Shown piece after piece: positions 42,091 through 53,282 of a DNA stretch of 64,000 nucleotides. A program made the translations under genes and the position numbers. The notes beneath the pieces were generated by a model. That model saw only the letters and a list, made by a program, of their open reading frames with translations. It was not told the DNA's origin and made no database searches. How positions within the stretch are numbered: position 1 is the stretch's first letter; the number at the start of each line of letters is the position of its first letter. This DNA is from Toxonevra muliebris (taxonomy: Eukaryota > Arthropoda > Insecta > Diptera > Pallopteridae). Location: NCBI GenBank assembly GCA_963691655.1, contig OY829327.1, positions 60,958,079 through 61,022,078 on the forward strand, in the 5' to 3' direction.

Positions 42091-44235
42091 CTAGCTGGGC
42101 TTCGCCCAGCTTCGTTGTCCGGACCTGGCAAAGTAGGGGTAATGCAAAAATTACAACAACTAAAACTTCTGCAAGAGATATATCTATATGAGCGTGCCAG
42201 TCTCCGATCAAAATCGAATCATTGCACTAATCATTCATATCATTTACATGAGTAGTTCCACTTCTACGTGTTTAATGGTGTCAACATTCTTCTCAGTTAT
42301 TGCTATCAACATCCCATCTTAACATAAGAACCTTCACCATCTTTCTTACTATGGCTCTCTAATAATTATCAACATACATCCTTTACAACTTAATTTGTAT
42401 TGCTTGCCTTACTATGGTTCCCCTTATCGCTGCCTTAATTTGCTAAAGCCCTAACACGCATTTTTCAAATTTTACAGAGGAATTTGTAATTTAAACAAAA
42501 AGAAAAGAATGCAAGTTTTCAGTGTAGGTTTCTAAAATTTTCGGAACAGGGCACATTTTTTATCATAATCCACCGAAAACTCTATACTCAAAAACTGATG
42601 TTAGGGCCTTAGCAAAATAGGGCAGAGATATATACCTTTTGAAGCATTTCCTTTGTATGCCAAAAAACCTCCACATTCTGCCCAACAACTACTACTAACC
42701 ATTCGCCTTCACACACAAACTGCCAGTGTGTTCTTTGCAATGGTTTCTCAGGTATACAGTTTCAAACATTTTCTTTGCATGGGAAGTGTCACGCATATTT
42801 TATTTATTCCATTCATTTTTTTCTAGCATTTTCCATTGGCAATCAAAGCTCTCTAACCACAAATAATTTAGTAAATATACCTTATAAAACGAGGTGGAAC
42901 AGTCACTAACTCAAGTCTACCTATACTTTACCCACCAAATTCCATTGACAAATCATATTATCATTCCAAATCTTAGTTCTGAACTAAAAATAGTTTCTAA
43001 GAAATATATATAGAAGCATTAGAGTTGAACGAAAAAGGCCACGCCTATCCATATTTTTTCATAGAATGCCATTGACAAATAACGTTTTTTAGAGACGTGC
43101 CACAAATGAATACTGAGATATTCCATAGCTAAATTTCAGATTATATAGGAGATGCCATGTCCCCTTTTTTCAATTTCACAGACCTTTTTCCTGCGGCATT
43201 ACATTGCCAATTAACATCCTTGTACTAAATCTCTGGTTGTGGAGAGGTACCCAAAAATTATCTGAGTGATTGATGGGCATATGTCCAAAAAATAAAGTTA
43301 CAGTTTTATATAATAGTATAAAAAAGAATCTCTTGGTGGGTTCACCTGTAGTGGGGTTCGAACTCATGACACCAAAAAACTCACCATTTCTTTGCACAAC
43401 CACAAATTTACCCTCCTTTTTAACTCACTAAGCCACAAACCTGTACAAAATACCGTGATCACATTATTAATATATAATAATGCCTTTTGTGTGTTTGCAT
43501 GTTTTATATTCACCTTTGTCGGTATTTGTTTTTGGTGTATATTTATTTTTTTCCACCACACCGATAAAAAAAAATATATTGAAAAAATAAAATAAATTAT
43601 TTGGTACCGTTTTAAGTGGGACTCGAACTCGCTATCCCACAACTATTTCCTACATCGACTACTTTACCTTTCCTTCTACCCAACCACTATCAAATACTCT
43701 GATCAAATTAGTAATATGTAGTTACATTCATGCAAATGAAAAATAATTTCAAACGCAAAGCTCTTACGCATTCTTTTCTGCTTTGTGTTTGTGTGGTGGA
43801 AATCACAGCGAGCGAAGTAAAAAAATCTTTGGCTTTGATTCTAGGAAAAACATAAATATTTACAATAACAAATGCAAGGGGAACAAATTTTTAACAGAAT
43901 TTTACAGGTAAACTATTAACTTTAGATATATGCCACCACAGGCTTTATTTTAGCAATCGATAAGATCTATAATCTTTTTATACATAATTTTTATGTACCT
44001 CTTATAGTTTAAGCAGCATTTTGCATTAAGTAGCTAAATTTTATAAAAAAGCTGACTTTGGTCCAAATAATGGTCTATATTAAAGAAACTATTTGAAATT
44101 AATTTATAATAAATATCGACTTAACTCGACAAATGTCCAAAGCAATTACATACTAAATTTCATGACAATCCGTTGCGAAATATAGAAACCTATTAGGACT
44201 AAACATTTAACAGAGCTCTATTTTATATATATAGA
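42091..44235 (-). mobile_element. Non-autonomous Helitron, copy C (best-preserved ends)
   Basis: On the minus strand it starts A|TCTATATATATAAAATAGAG (44235 leftward) and ends with a perfect hairpin CTGGGCGAAGCCCAG followed by CTAG|T (42091). Insertion is thus exactly between A and T, as in Helitrons. There is no inverted repeat, target duplication or RepHel frame. Length 2145 bp. Its interior matches copy A apart from the SINE-like insertion there and small indels. It lies immediately downstream of an exon of the membrane-protein gene (44277-44407). Confidence 0.8.
43345..43700 (-). repeat. Two tandem tRNA-like modules in Helitron copy C
   Basis: Unit 1: A-box-like TGGCTTAGTGAGTT (near 43437-43424) and B-box GAGTTCGAACCCC (near 43367-43355). 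Unit 2: GTGGTTGGGTAGAAGG (near 43690-43675) and B-box GAGTTCGAGTCCCAC (near 43630-43616). Each unit is followed by a related CACACCGAT...TATTTATTTTT spacer, indicating internal duplication. All lie on the Helitron sense strand. Confidence 0.6.
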
Positions 44236-44276
44236 TGTAGTACATACGTACATTGAAAAATAAAGTATGAACTTAC

Positions 44277-44407
44277 CGGATTCACGGCTGATGTCAAGGA
44301 TTCATTTATATTTAGAGGGTGACGTCGGTAGTAGATTATAAACAACATTATAAAAATCGAAATCAGCAATAAAATTATGACTGCAATCGTAAAGTAAAAA
44401 GTTGAGG
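44277..44407 (-). CDS. Transmembrane exon of an unrecognised single-pass membrane protein
   Basis: The acceptor TTTATTTTTTTCAG|CC (44408-44410 is CAG on the minus strand) and the donor CCG|GTAAGT (44276-44271) bound 131 bp. The first two bases complete a codon begun by the exon at 46743, giving Ala, followed by 43 codons. Residues STFYFTIAVIILLLISIFIM plus LFII form one strongly hydrophobic helix, followed by YYRRHPLNINESLTSAVNP: the basic stop-transfer YYRR places the C terminus in the cytosol. The exon ends in phase 0, and later exons are not recognised. The 2.3-kb upstream intron holds a palindromic MITE. The family is unknown to me. Confidence 0.65.
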
Positions 44408-46742
44408 CTGAAAAAAATAAATTTGAAATTTTAAAGTACGTTCCAATCCCGAAAGCATTTTGCGATATCGGAATATAGGTTTTTGAAATTCCTACTACTA
44501 CTATGACAATAAAGCGCAATAGACCCTAGGCCGATCTTTTTGTGTCCATTCACGTAAAGGAATGGAAAGGACTTCTAATTTTATGCTAAATCCGAATTTC
44601 GCAAATGGTCTGAAATAAAAAATAGCTCACCAAAACAAGGATTATATTGGATTTTCATAAAATTCTGTAACAAGAGTTTTCGAGGTCGCTGATACCGAAT
44701 TTAAGTTTAAATTTTTGAAAAACAAAACCGAAGAACATTTTCTGAAAAGTTACCCAATTTCCACGACGGTTGGTATTTAAAGGTTTTTGATGATGCTGAT
44801 TATAAACTTGAGAGGTCGCTATGGCCAAAGAGGTCGCAATTAGCTCTTCATGTTGCTGCAACATTTATTTTCAGATTTCAGTCAAGAGCTAACCGACCGA
44901 TGAATTGAACGATTGAATCAACGTATGAGAGTATGAGTTCCGTGTGTTGGATGACAGGAATATTTGACATTTAATTTCCTTCTAGTATCGGTTATTTAAC
45001 AGCTGGAGTATTTTGATGTTGATCTTACATATATTTTGCATTTTTAAATAAGAAAATAATATGTATTTTCATTTTTGGTTTTGCTTCGCTTTTTTCTTTG
45101 TATTAGTTACATATTTGTATTTAAATTGTATGCGATACTATATAGAACATACATATGGAACATATGTATGTATTTCAATTTTTAAATTTTACTTTTCATT
45201 CATTATTTTCAAAATAAAATATTTAAATAAAATATAGGTATAGTTTTTTCAATATATATATATTAGGGCGTACCAATTTTTTTTTTTAAAGTACTCTGAT
45301 AGAAAAATTCTATATTCGATCCTGATCAACTTTGCCAAATATTACTTAATTAATATTACTGTATGTACTGTACTCTGTGAATTTTACGGGGAGTGGGATC
45401 CTTTTTTTTACCATACTTTCTTCAGCAAAGTTGATCAGGATCGAATATAGAATTTTTCTGTCAGAGTACTTTTCAAAAAAAATTCATACATACAAATTGC
45501 TACGCTCAAATATATATATCTTTATAACATGTAAACAAACATGGAAGAATGAAAGAGTCACCAAGATTTAACTCTTTCATTCATAAAAATATCCAGGCGC
45601 GCAGAATATACAGCAAACAGGGTCACAATTTTTGCTTACAAAATCCAAAATATTCGATTCAAATCCAAATTCAAATTTTGCAGAGGTGAAATTCGACAAC
45701 ATCGCTGTAAAATACAAATTTGCTGAAATTTGAATAAAAATGAAAAATTGAAGTGTCGACTTGTGAGGATGTTAATTGGATTTAGTGGTAAAGTTTATTA
45801 GTTTGATGTCCTAGATCGTTTACATCTGAAACAAAGTTTTTTGTAATGAAAAGTTATAGATTTTTTGCTTTTACACCAACTCTCCAGCTGCTCAGCGCAT
45901 CGGTTTTTTGGGGAGTTTCGGGCATAAAAATGTCCAAAACCAATTTTGGTGTTCCATACCATAACAACTGCTGTTAACAAAATATTTTTCCTACTGACTT
46001 TAATTAAAATTATTCGTTTATCCAAAAAATTGTTCTGGTGGAATTATTGCGTTTTGTTATGGACCTCCTCATATCATTCCCTTTATAACGAGATCCTAAG
46101 ATTATTGGGCACAAAGATCGATTAACCTCCACAAAAACTTTGCACTCCAGTCGACCAAATATCAAAATGCTTCGGTATATATACACAAGTCACAAGAATA
46201 CATAAACAAATCAAATAACTTAAAAAATTATCTAAATATACAAAAAAAAACAACACTCATAATTGGTTTAAAATGAATCTTATGAATTACAGAAGTTAGT
46301 ACTTTAGAACAGAGCGATGTAAGAATTCATTAAAGTAAAAAGGCTTGAACTGATATAATCAGTTGCGAATCAACAGAATATTAATTTATAAAATGCTCTT
46401 AAATACAAAATTGTAAAAATAAATAGAAAAATAAAGAAAAAAAAGGACCAAATCAGAATAAAGGGACCGGTGGACCAAACGTAAAAAAGGACCATTTTTA
46501 TTCCAAAAGGACCAAAGTGGAAACCGTGCCCATAAGTTTTTAGTGATTAAATACAACATAAAATAAAAGGAAGGAAATGCTGCAACCGATATGGAACAAT
46601 ATAGTTTTTACTAAGCGCTTTGTTTAATGCTTTGTTATTTAAATTTAGTGCTTTTTACGCGTTTTTTTTTTTGTTTCATATAGTGTTTTTTTTGGTTAAA
46701 AAAGTTGGCACCACTGGTTTGTAGAGAAACATAATTAATTAC
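44408..46742 (-). other. Intron of the membrane-protein gene
   Basis: Inferred from the phase match (1/2) between flanking exons. It contains the palindromic MITE 45263-45515 and no supported coding sequence. The frames at 44655-44864 and 45798-46025 show no motifs. A 20-odd-bp word shared with 4767-4789 lies near 44826. Confidence 0.5.
45263..45515. mobile_element. Palindromic (foldback) MITE
   Basis: An arm of about 75 bp beginning near TTAGGGCGTACCAATTTT (45264) pairs with an arm ending near 45510. The core GTACTCTGAYAGAAAAATTC plus TATATTCGATCCTGATCAAC is an almost perfect inverted repeat (about 45291-45337 against 45423-45470). The central loop of about 85 bp has no coding potential. 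The flanks are TATATATA on both sides, consistent with a TA-type duplication but not proof. Confidence 0.75.
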
Positions 46743-47053
46743 CTTTATTGGTGTTCTGTCCACTTAGTTGAATGTTATCTTTTGAAGATTTGTGATTCGA
46801 ACGGATAGTAGTTTGATTTTCCGGATGTGTTGGTTCAATTTTATTTGCAAAATGAGATAACATTGTGGTATGACTATCGTTCGTTGTAGATATTGCTACC
46901 ATGGTGAAATATGTAGTGGGCATGTAGGTACTTAAAGTACTTAAGATATCGTTAGCTACTTGGACCCGATTTTCATTTCGAAAATTTATTATATTTTTTA
47001 TTGGAGGATGCCCAAACACCGTGTTCTCAGCGAAGTTTTTCATAGCAGATAAT
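46743..47053 (-). CDS. Exon encoding the ectodomain part of the same membrane protein
   Basis: The acceptor TTTTATTATAG|A (47055-47054 is AG on the minus strand) and the donor AAAG|GTAATT (46742-46737) bound 311 bp. An ATG at 47043 (MKNFAENTVFG) could be the start, but no signal peptide follows, so an upstream exon with a leader is likely. The 100 residues to the donor are Ser/Thr/Asn-rich near the end (TNDSHTTML, HPENQTTIRS), with N-glycosylation-type sequons NDS and NQT, fitting an extracellular stalk before the transmembrane exon. The exon ends one base into a codon, which the 44277-44407 exon completes. I do not recognise the protein. Confidence 0.6.
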
Positions 47054-47479
47054 CTATAATAAAAGATCAAATAAATTAATTAAATATAAAATTTTATTAG
47101 ATGTTGAAACTACAAAACCACGTATGCGCTGTTACCCAAATTTTGCTGGTGAGAGAAAAAACTCGTTTTCTTCAAACTTCCAAATAATTCATAATGACTC
47201 AAAATATTGAGTTCATTTTGATCCCACAATTATAAGTAATCACGTGTATGAATATATTACATGAATTTAAATTTTGTACAGTCTTCTGTACTTGACTTGT
47301 ACTTGACTCATTGCTACATCGTTTTCTTACCGGTATTTTTGCTTTCGTGTGTACATTTTCCGAGTGTTTGCTTTGCGTTTTTTTGGCGTATTTTTGATTA
47401 TGATTTTTCTTCTTTTTTTTTTCTATATTTTTGTCTCTTTTCTCCTTGATTTTTAGTGAGTTTTCTTTTTTGTGTTTAA
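47054..47479. other. Non-coding, likely upstream intron or flank
   Basis: No supported exon. T-rich towards 47400. Confidence 0.4.
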
Positions 47480-47559
47480 TATGGCCCCAGGACCCCAGAT
47501 CTCGGGTCTAATCGCTTCGCATTGCTAAGCGATAGCCTCTAAAAAAAAAGAAAAAAATC

Positions 47560-48250
47560 GTCTCCAAAACAATTTTCTGACTTCCCAGAACTACCCCATA
47601 TTCAAAGTGCTAATCCAAAATTTGTGGTTTTATCTTCCTTGAACGAAAAAAAGCCCCTTACAAGCTATTCCTGCTTTGCGGTACAACGTTCAATCAATCT
47701 TATTTGCAAAGACATTTTGTCTATTTCAGAGCTTCGTGATGGTAGTTTGTTACTGCTTCTTAAAGACAAAAAAACTGCAGATGAATTCATTTCTGTTAAA
47801 GAATTACACGGAATTTGTGATATTAAAGCTTATTACCATGCAAACCTGAACTATATCAAAGGCACGGTTTATGCTCCATGTCTGAATGAAGGAGGAAATA
47901 GCATCTGAAATGAGCTCACAAGGAGTTGTAGTAGTGTACAAGCCAACACCTAGTGGTGTAATGTTGTTAACTTTCGACCTGCACAACCTCCCCGAAAAAG
48001 TGAACGTTTCGTGGCATTCGGTTAAAGTCCGCCAATATATACCCAACCCGATGCGGTGTATAAATTGTCAAAAGTTGGGACATACTGCAAAGTTTTGCAA
48101 GAACTCCCTCCTCAAAAATATGACTCTTTTACTCATTCACTTCATTCTCATATACCACAATCTTATACATCAACTGCAAGACCCAGCGGCATTTCTGAAA
48201 TAAACGATCTCCCTGAAACTAGTACCGAAAACCCATTTAATATATCTTAA
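47560..48250 (+). pseudogene. ORF1 (gag-like) of I-like LINE
   Basis: NPKFVVLSSLNEKKPLTSYS and AVQRSINLICKDI (47618-47720) are typical of the N-terminal half. After a frameshift near 47890 the frame gives VVVVYKPTPSGVMLLTFDLH and RCINCQKLGHTAKFC (48050-48100), a CX2CX4HX4C knuckle. The second and third knuckles seen in the 8.2-kb copy are lost by another frameshift. Confidence 0.75.
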
Positions 48251-48431
48251 TATGCAAGTACCGATCCAAGTTTCTCCAACTTCCCTCCCAACAATAACAT
48301 GTTAGCTATCGGCGTAGAGTTTTAATAATATATCTACTTAATTAATTCTTTTAGGCTCGTGCTCAATCATTCAATATATCTTCTCTCTTTGAATAAATTT
48401 TTTTATTTTTCTATTATTGGTTTTCTAATTT

Positions 48432-49345
48432 ATGGTATCTATTTTACAATGGAATATTAAGGGATACTTCAATAATTTGCATGAGCTCCAGCTATTAATG
48501 AACAAGTTCAGTCTCTCCATTATAGCCTTACAAGGAACTCATCCGGCCTGTAACGCCAAGATAATCCCGGCAAAACAGTATTGTGGATATTTCCGCAACC
48601 TTCCGACTAACTCCAGCAACAAAAAAGGAAATGGAATACATATCATTTAAAATATTCTGCACCACAAGATTCATGTAAATTCAACCATATCAGTGATAGG
48701 GATCGAAATAAATATAGGTGAAATACATACTGTCATTTATATTTATCTTCCTCCCAATCAACCTTTTTCTCAAAGTGATGTTTTCCAGATCCTGTAATCG
48801 ATTTCAACCCCTGTTATTTTAGTAGGCGACTTTGACGCTTGGAGTATCTTATGGGGATCTCCTAACACCAACCCTAGAGGCAGAATTTTGGAAGACATAA
48901 TTATTTCCTCTGACCTAATCGTGCTAAATGATGGATCTCCAACTCACTTTTCTACCCACCGAACTTTTTCACATATCGATGTGTCAATTTGTTCTACCTT
49001 GCTTGCCCTGAAGTGCGATTGGTCAATACTCAATGATCATTATCCTATATTAATTAAATACGTTTCCAATAGAGTCAACGAAAGCGTTAGACACACACCT
49101 AAGTTTAAAGTTGATAATGCCAATTGGGTAAAATTTCAAAGAAGTTGTCTGAAATTTCGAGGAAATATCCCATAAGTGAAAACATTAACAAGGAGGCGGC
49201 ACAAATTCGGAAAATAATATGCTCTTCAGCTCATGTCTCGGTTCCACAGACGAAAGCAAAATCCTTCAAATTAATGGTGCCCTGGTGGAGCTCGGATTTG
49301 GCAGTTCTTTATGATAATAAGCAAAACGCCTGGCATGCTTAATAA
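48432..49345 (+). pseudogene. Endonuclease and linker of I-like LINE ORF2
   Basis: ORF2 starts MVSILQWNIKGYFNNLHELQ (48432). Later stations: VILVGDFDAWSILWGSPNTN (48815-48875, GDFNAH-like), LNDGSPTHFSTHRTFSHIDV (48926-48985) and LNDHYPILIKY (SDH-like, 49030-49062). The linker has VPWWSSDLAVLYDNKQ (49278-49325). Stops occur at about 48650 and 48797. Compare NNGSPTHLSTHNALTHLDFT in the minus-strand copy: the same family. Confidence 0.8.
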
Positions 49346-49389
49346 AATGTCCTACCCCCTCATAAAAAAGTTACATCCAACAGTCAAGC

Positions 49390-49665
49390 TACATTTTAAG
49401 CAAAGGCATTTATCCACAAAATTGGAAACTTGCCAGCATCATCCCTATTCCCAAACCTGGGAAACCACAACATGAAATAAGCGGTTATCGCCCGATTTCT
49501 CTCCTCTCTTGTTTAGGGAAAATCCTTGAAAAAAATAATTTCAAACCGATTGATGTGGTTTGTAACTAATAACAAACGTAGTTGCCTTTAACAAAGGTCA
49601 AGGTACTGCAGATGTGCTTTTACATATTGATAATTACATTTCTAACGCTCTGGCAAGCAAAAATC
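49390..49665 (+). pseudogene. Reverse transcriptase finger fragment of I-like LINE
   Basis: ILSKGIYPQNWKLASIIPIP and SGYRPISLLSCLGKILEK, then VAFNKGQGTADVLLHIDNYI in other frames, are the fingers-domain motifs that precede the palm. The palm with the catalytic Asp residues is missing, and a mariner remnant begins about 20 bp later. Confidence 0.75.
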
Positions 49666-49684
49666 ATATTTATTCATCTAAATC

Positions 49685-50335
49685 TATATTGTCCCCTTCA
49701 AAGTAATCCCCATCGACTGCAACACACTTATGCCAGCGCTTGACCCAATCCTCGAAAAATTTCTTATATTCGGTTTTCGGTATGTCCATCAGTGCTTAAT
49801 GCGATTTTTCCATTACTTCCTCTGGGCGTTCCCTGTAATTGTTTTTTAACTCGATTAAACAGAAAGAAGTCACAGGGAGCCAAATCTGTGGCTGTTGGAT
49901 GGTATTTGTTGCATTTTTCGTCAAAAAATTACGAATAATGATGGCACTGTGCGACGGTGCGTTATCATGGTGTAAAATCCACCGTTTTCTTTAGAGAATC
50001 GTTGGTGAAACACTTTTCCAACATTTTCAACGTTCGCGCACCATTAAACCCATTTTTTACGCAAAATTTAATACAAGTTCGTTGTTGCAAATTTAAATCC
50101 ATTTCTAAAATTGTAAAAAATCGGCAACACACACAGAGATAGATGTACTCTTGGCTACGTAACTTTTGCAAATGTCAAGCTATGACGCTAAGATTTAGAG
50201 GGAATATCAATAACAGATGTACCAACTTAACAAAAACAGAACTCCAATCGGAATGATGGGAGCGCCACACGGTGGTTATTCCGGGAACTTTTTGATCAAG
50301 GTGGTATAAATTAATCCCGAAGCTGTACTGTGCAA
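49685..50335 (-). mobile_element. Internally deleted mariner (mini-mariner)
   Basis: Minus strand. One terminus region reads TTGATCAAAAAGTTCCCGGA near 50300. The frame 50111-49983 gives the N-terminal helix-turn-helix (LQQRTCIKFCVKNGFNGART, LKMLEKCF). It is joined directly to the C-terminal catalytic end (WILHHDNAPSHSAIII about 49985-49940, then RWHKCVAVDGDYFEGDN about 49735-49690). The central transposase, including the first Asp, is deleted. The residual motifs are those of DD34D mariners. Exact ends and TA duplication are not resolved. Confidence 0.75.
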
Positions 50336-50428
50336 ATAACTCTATCTTTCTTAACGATGTAAAGAAGAGCATCTCCTCGTATCTCGTCAACCATCAAAAA
50401 GTGCTCTTTACGAGTTGCCGACAGGAAC

Positions 50429-51290
50429 TTGTCCATTCGGCCATCGTTACGCAGAGCTGACAATTACCCACGGTGGAACCTTAAATCCTCATCGCTAATT
50501 TTGGGCCTCACAAAACATAAAAAGCAAACGACCAATATCGTCGAGTTCCAGCAACTATTTTTAAAAATAAAACATAAGTTTTCCAAACTGGGTTGGAAGT
50601 TCCTATACACTGATGGATCTAAAAACAGTGAAAGCACTTCATTTGCTGTGGTTAATCATCACTCGTCTCTTATTTGTACTGGATTACTTGATCAGTACTG
50701 CTCAGTATACACTGCGGAGAAGCTGGCTGTATTAAAGGCCATTGACCATGTCGAAAAAACTCAGGCAAATTTCTCATCTGCAACGATAGCGAATCTACTC
50801 TGCTGGAGGTTGCAAATCTTTCTAACAAAAGCCCGCTCATTGCTAAAATAAGGGACAAAGTTATCCAATTCCAGAACAAATTAAAGATTTTCTGGGTTCC
50901 TGCACACTCAGGGCTTTCCGGTAACGAGGAAGCTGATTCCGCAGCGAAAATGTCTACCAGGTCTCAATCTTTCATTTTTCCGGTCGCAGATACAAGAGAT
51001 ATTCATCGTCTTATCAAGCTGCAAATGCAGCTTTCACGTCTTAGTAACTGGAGCAACTACCAACATCACTACTCGTCCATCAATGTATCCCGAAACAAAG
51101 CAATATTCCGCACTCTTCAACTTGTATTCAACTTCAGCATTTTATTCGTATTCGCCTTGGGTATACGAAGCTCACGCACGAATACCTTCTCCGAAGAGAC
51201 GAAGCCCCTCCGACGTGCTGCTGCTTTGTAATCGTGAAACCATGACCATCAACCACCTCTAAGTCACATGTCCGAAGCTTATTTCGTTAA
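50429..51290 (+). pseudogene. RNase H and C-terminal part of I-like LINE ORF2
   Basis: LGWKFLYTDGSKNSESTSFA (first Asp, 50590-50650), CSVYTAEKLAVLKAIDHV (Glu, 50700-50752), then after frameshifts IFWVPAHSGLSGNEEADSAA (50889-50948). The intermediate SDS Asp motif is lost in a frame break near 50790. The C-terminal knuckle region is degenerate. Confidence 0.75.
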
Positions 51291-51468
51291 TGAATCAATT
51301 AATTAATCAATCAATTAATAAAAAAGTTAATTATACCTTTCTTAAAACGTTAGAACATATTAATGTAGATAATATAACTACGGTTTATAATTTTTTAAGT
51401 AGCTGTCATTTGTTACATTTAATTTAATTTTATATCAGCCGATGGCCTCGTTGCTAGTGTTTAATATA

Positions 51469-52128
51469 AAGGGTGTAATTGGTGCGATAGATTGCACACA
51501 TGTTGCTATAATTGTACCATCTGCTACTATAGTGTAAACGTCGAGGCGGTAATAAATGTGCATGCATTTTATTATTATTATTTTTATGTGTAAATTATTG
51601 TTTTATAAGATTTGTGACCATGCGTTGCTGTTCCGCCACATCAATGCAAGATTTCCCGGATCATGTCATGATTCTGGCATATGGACAACATCACCGGTAA
51701 GAATAAAGCTTATTCAAGACCACCATAGCCTTGAATTTAAATGGCTCCTTGGTGATTCTGGCTATCCGTGGCTTCTGACACCTGTAAGCAATCCGTCCAC
51801 AAATAAAGAGGAACTATTTAACACTAGGCACATTCGAGCACGAAACACTATTGAACGTGCCTTTGGAGTACTAAAGTCTCGTTTTAGATGTCTATCTAAA
51901 GAACGTACTTTACGTTATTCCCATAAAAAAGTCAGTTCTATAATTTACGCTTGTACAATTTTGCACAACATATTACAAAAGCATGGAATTTTTTTAAATG
52001 AAAACGACATATTATCAAATGATTCAATCCCAGCAAATACAAATGAAAATGTTGGACTTGATTTGCCGGATTATTTTAGAGAAGGTAAAAGGGTACGACA
52101 ACATTATATTGATTCAATTAACCTGTAA
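51469..52128 (+). pseudogene. PIF/Harbinger transposase (second copy)
   Basis: 51469-51515 reads GVIGAIDCTHVAII (first catalytic Asp), followed by a stop and an apparent gap. 51613-52128 then reads CDHALLFRHINARFPGSCHD (second Asp), WLLGDSGYPWLLTPVSNP, RHIRARNTIERAFGVLKSRF (Glu) and YSHKKVSSIIYACTILHNI, ending with a natural stop. The N-terminal third is absent: the LINE 3' end abuts it at about 51470. It differs in sequence from the copy at 10.3-11.5 kb. Its Myb/SANT partner is likely the gene at 53971-54660. Confidence 0.85.
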
Positions 52129-52492
52129 AGATATGTTTCACAATTGTTAAATAAATTATAAAAACCTCAAAATCGTTGTCATATTTAAAAGCTTATTTCA
52201 AAAAGATACCAGAACATGTTTTCCAATTGTATTCTGGCTGTACATACAAATTTCCACTATCTTGCTATGGTTTCTCAAATTAAAAATCAGACGTCGAGTT
52301 TTTTAAGCTAATTTACATAACATACCTACATACATACCCAACGGGGAAAAAAGCACTCCAAAAGGCCTTTCGGAGTGCTGACAAGTCAGCTGTAGGCGCT
52401 TCCTCTCCGTATGACACACCATTACGTTTTTAACATTGCATGTCATTGGAAAAAAGCACTCCGTTTACCCTCCTTTTGGAGTGCTTTAAAAG

Positions 52493-52647
52493 GCCTCCCG
52501 TGAGATCTTTGCGTCAGCAGTTCGTTCGCATTTTTCCACTGCCCTGCTCTACAACATTCTTCTTCTTCTTTTCTAATTGCTTCAAAACACCTCTCACGAA
52601 ATCTTTGCGTCAGCAGTTCATTCGTTTTTACCTCCACTCTGCTTTAT
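52493..52647. repeat. Imperfect tandem duplication, about 94-bp period
   Basis: ATCTTTGCGTCAGCAGTTCG (52504-52523) recurs with one change at 52598-52617. The flanking CCTCCCGTGAG/CCTCTCACGAA and CACTGCCCTGCT/CACTCTGCT segments also match. AAGCACTCC words occur just before it, at about 52350 and 52455. Confidence 0.75.
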
Positions 52648-53282
52648 AAAATAAGGGCAAAATTTGATTTTCATGTTTTAACACTTTATATTTTAAATAA
52701 CCAAATATATATTACTTATAATTATAACTAAGTATTTAAAATTAAATTTTAATTTATTTCGGCGGAATTTCTTGCGGCATCATCTATAAGATCCTCATCG
52801 CTGCTTCAAATTGGTTGAAGTCGAAATTTTACCTTTTAACACTATCTGCAAATACAAAAGATATACACACATTATATGGTATTTTTTCATTTGTTATATT
52901 TTTTCAATTTAATTTATATATACGTTCATACCTTTTAATTATTTTCAACAATTGCCGATGACCGTTTCGCTTTAAAACAACACGCGACTGACTCCTACGT
53001 TTATTTTTGAATTTCTTTTGTATTTTTTTTTTTAGTGTGACCAAAATATAATAAAAAGTTTATCGGCTTGAAAACGATGAGATTACTGAATATTTCGGTT
53101 TGAACACGAAAAAAAAGTATAGTCTGGCCACCCTATGAAATTACGACGATCTTGTCGTTGTTTGATTCGGAAACGATTGCTTTTCGGCGGCAAGTGGTCG
53201 TTAACAAAACAAAAACAACAAGTGCTGACCTTTTACTCCTCAGGCGAGCTGCTGACAATCGGGCCCGTTGGATAAATACATC

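Larger units (their letters stand above)
47480..51475 (+). mobile_element. I-like LINE, plus strand, with nested mini-mariner
   Basis: Order: ORF1 with zinc knuckle (47560-48250), endonuclease (48432-49060), linker (to 49345), reverse transcriptase fingers (49390-49665), an internally deleted mariner (about 49685-50335), RNase H (about 50560-50950) and a C-terminal tail ending near 51430. The 3' part reads ATCAGCCGATGGCCTCGTTG (51436-51455) and meets Harbinger coding sequence at about 51470. Frame and motif similarity show it is a relative of the minus-strand element at 5258-8700. Many frameshifts. Confidence 0.8.

Noticed and set aside
45798..46025. A possible THAP- or P-element-like domain on the minus strand
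   Set aside because: The Cys/His spacing required for a THAP finger is not present in any single frame.
53110..53135. A complete MITE ending TCTGGCCACCCTA
   Set aside because: Only this one end is visible; no left partner or target duplication was found.
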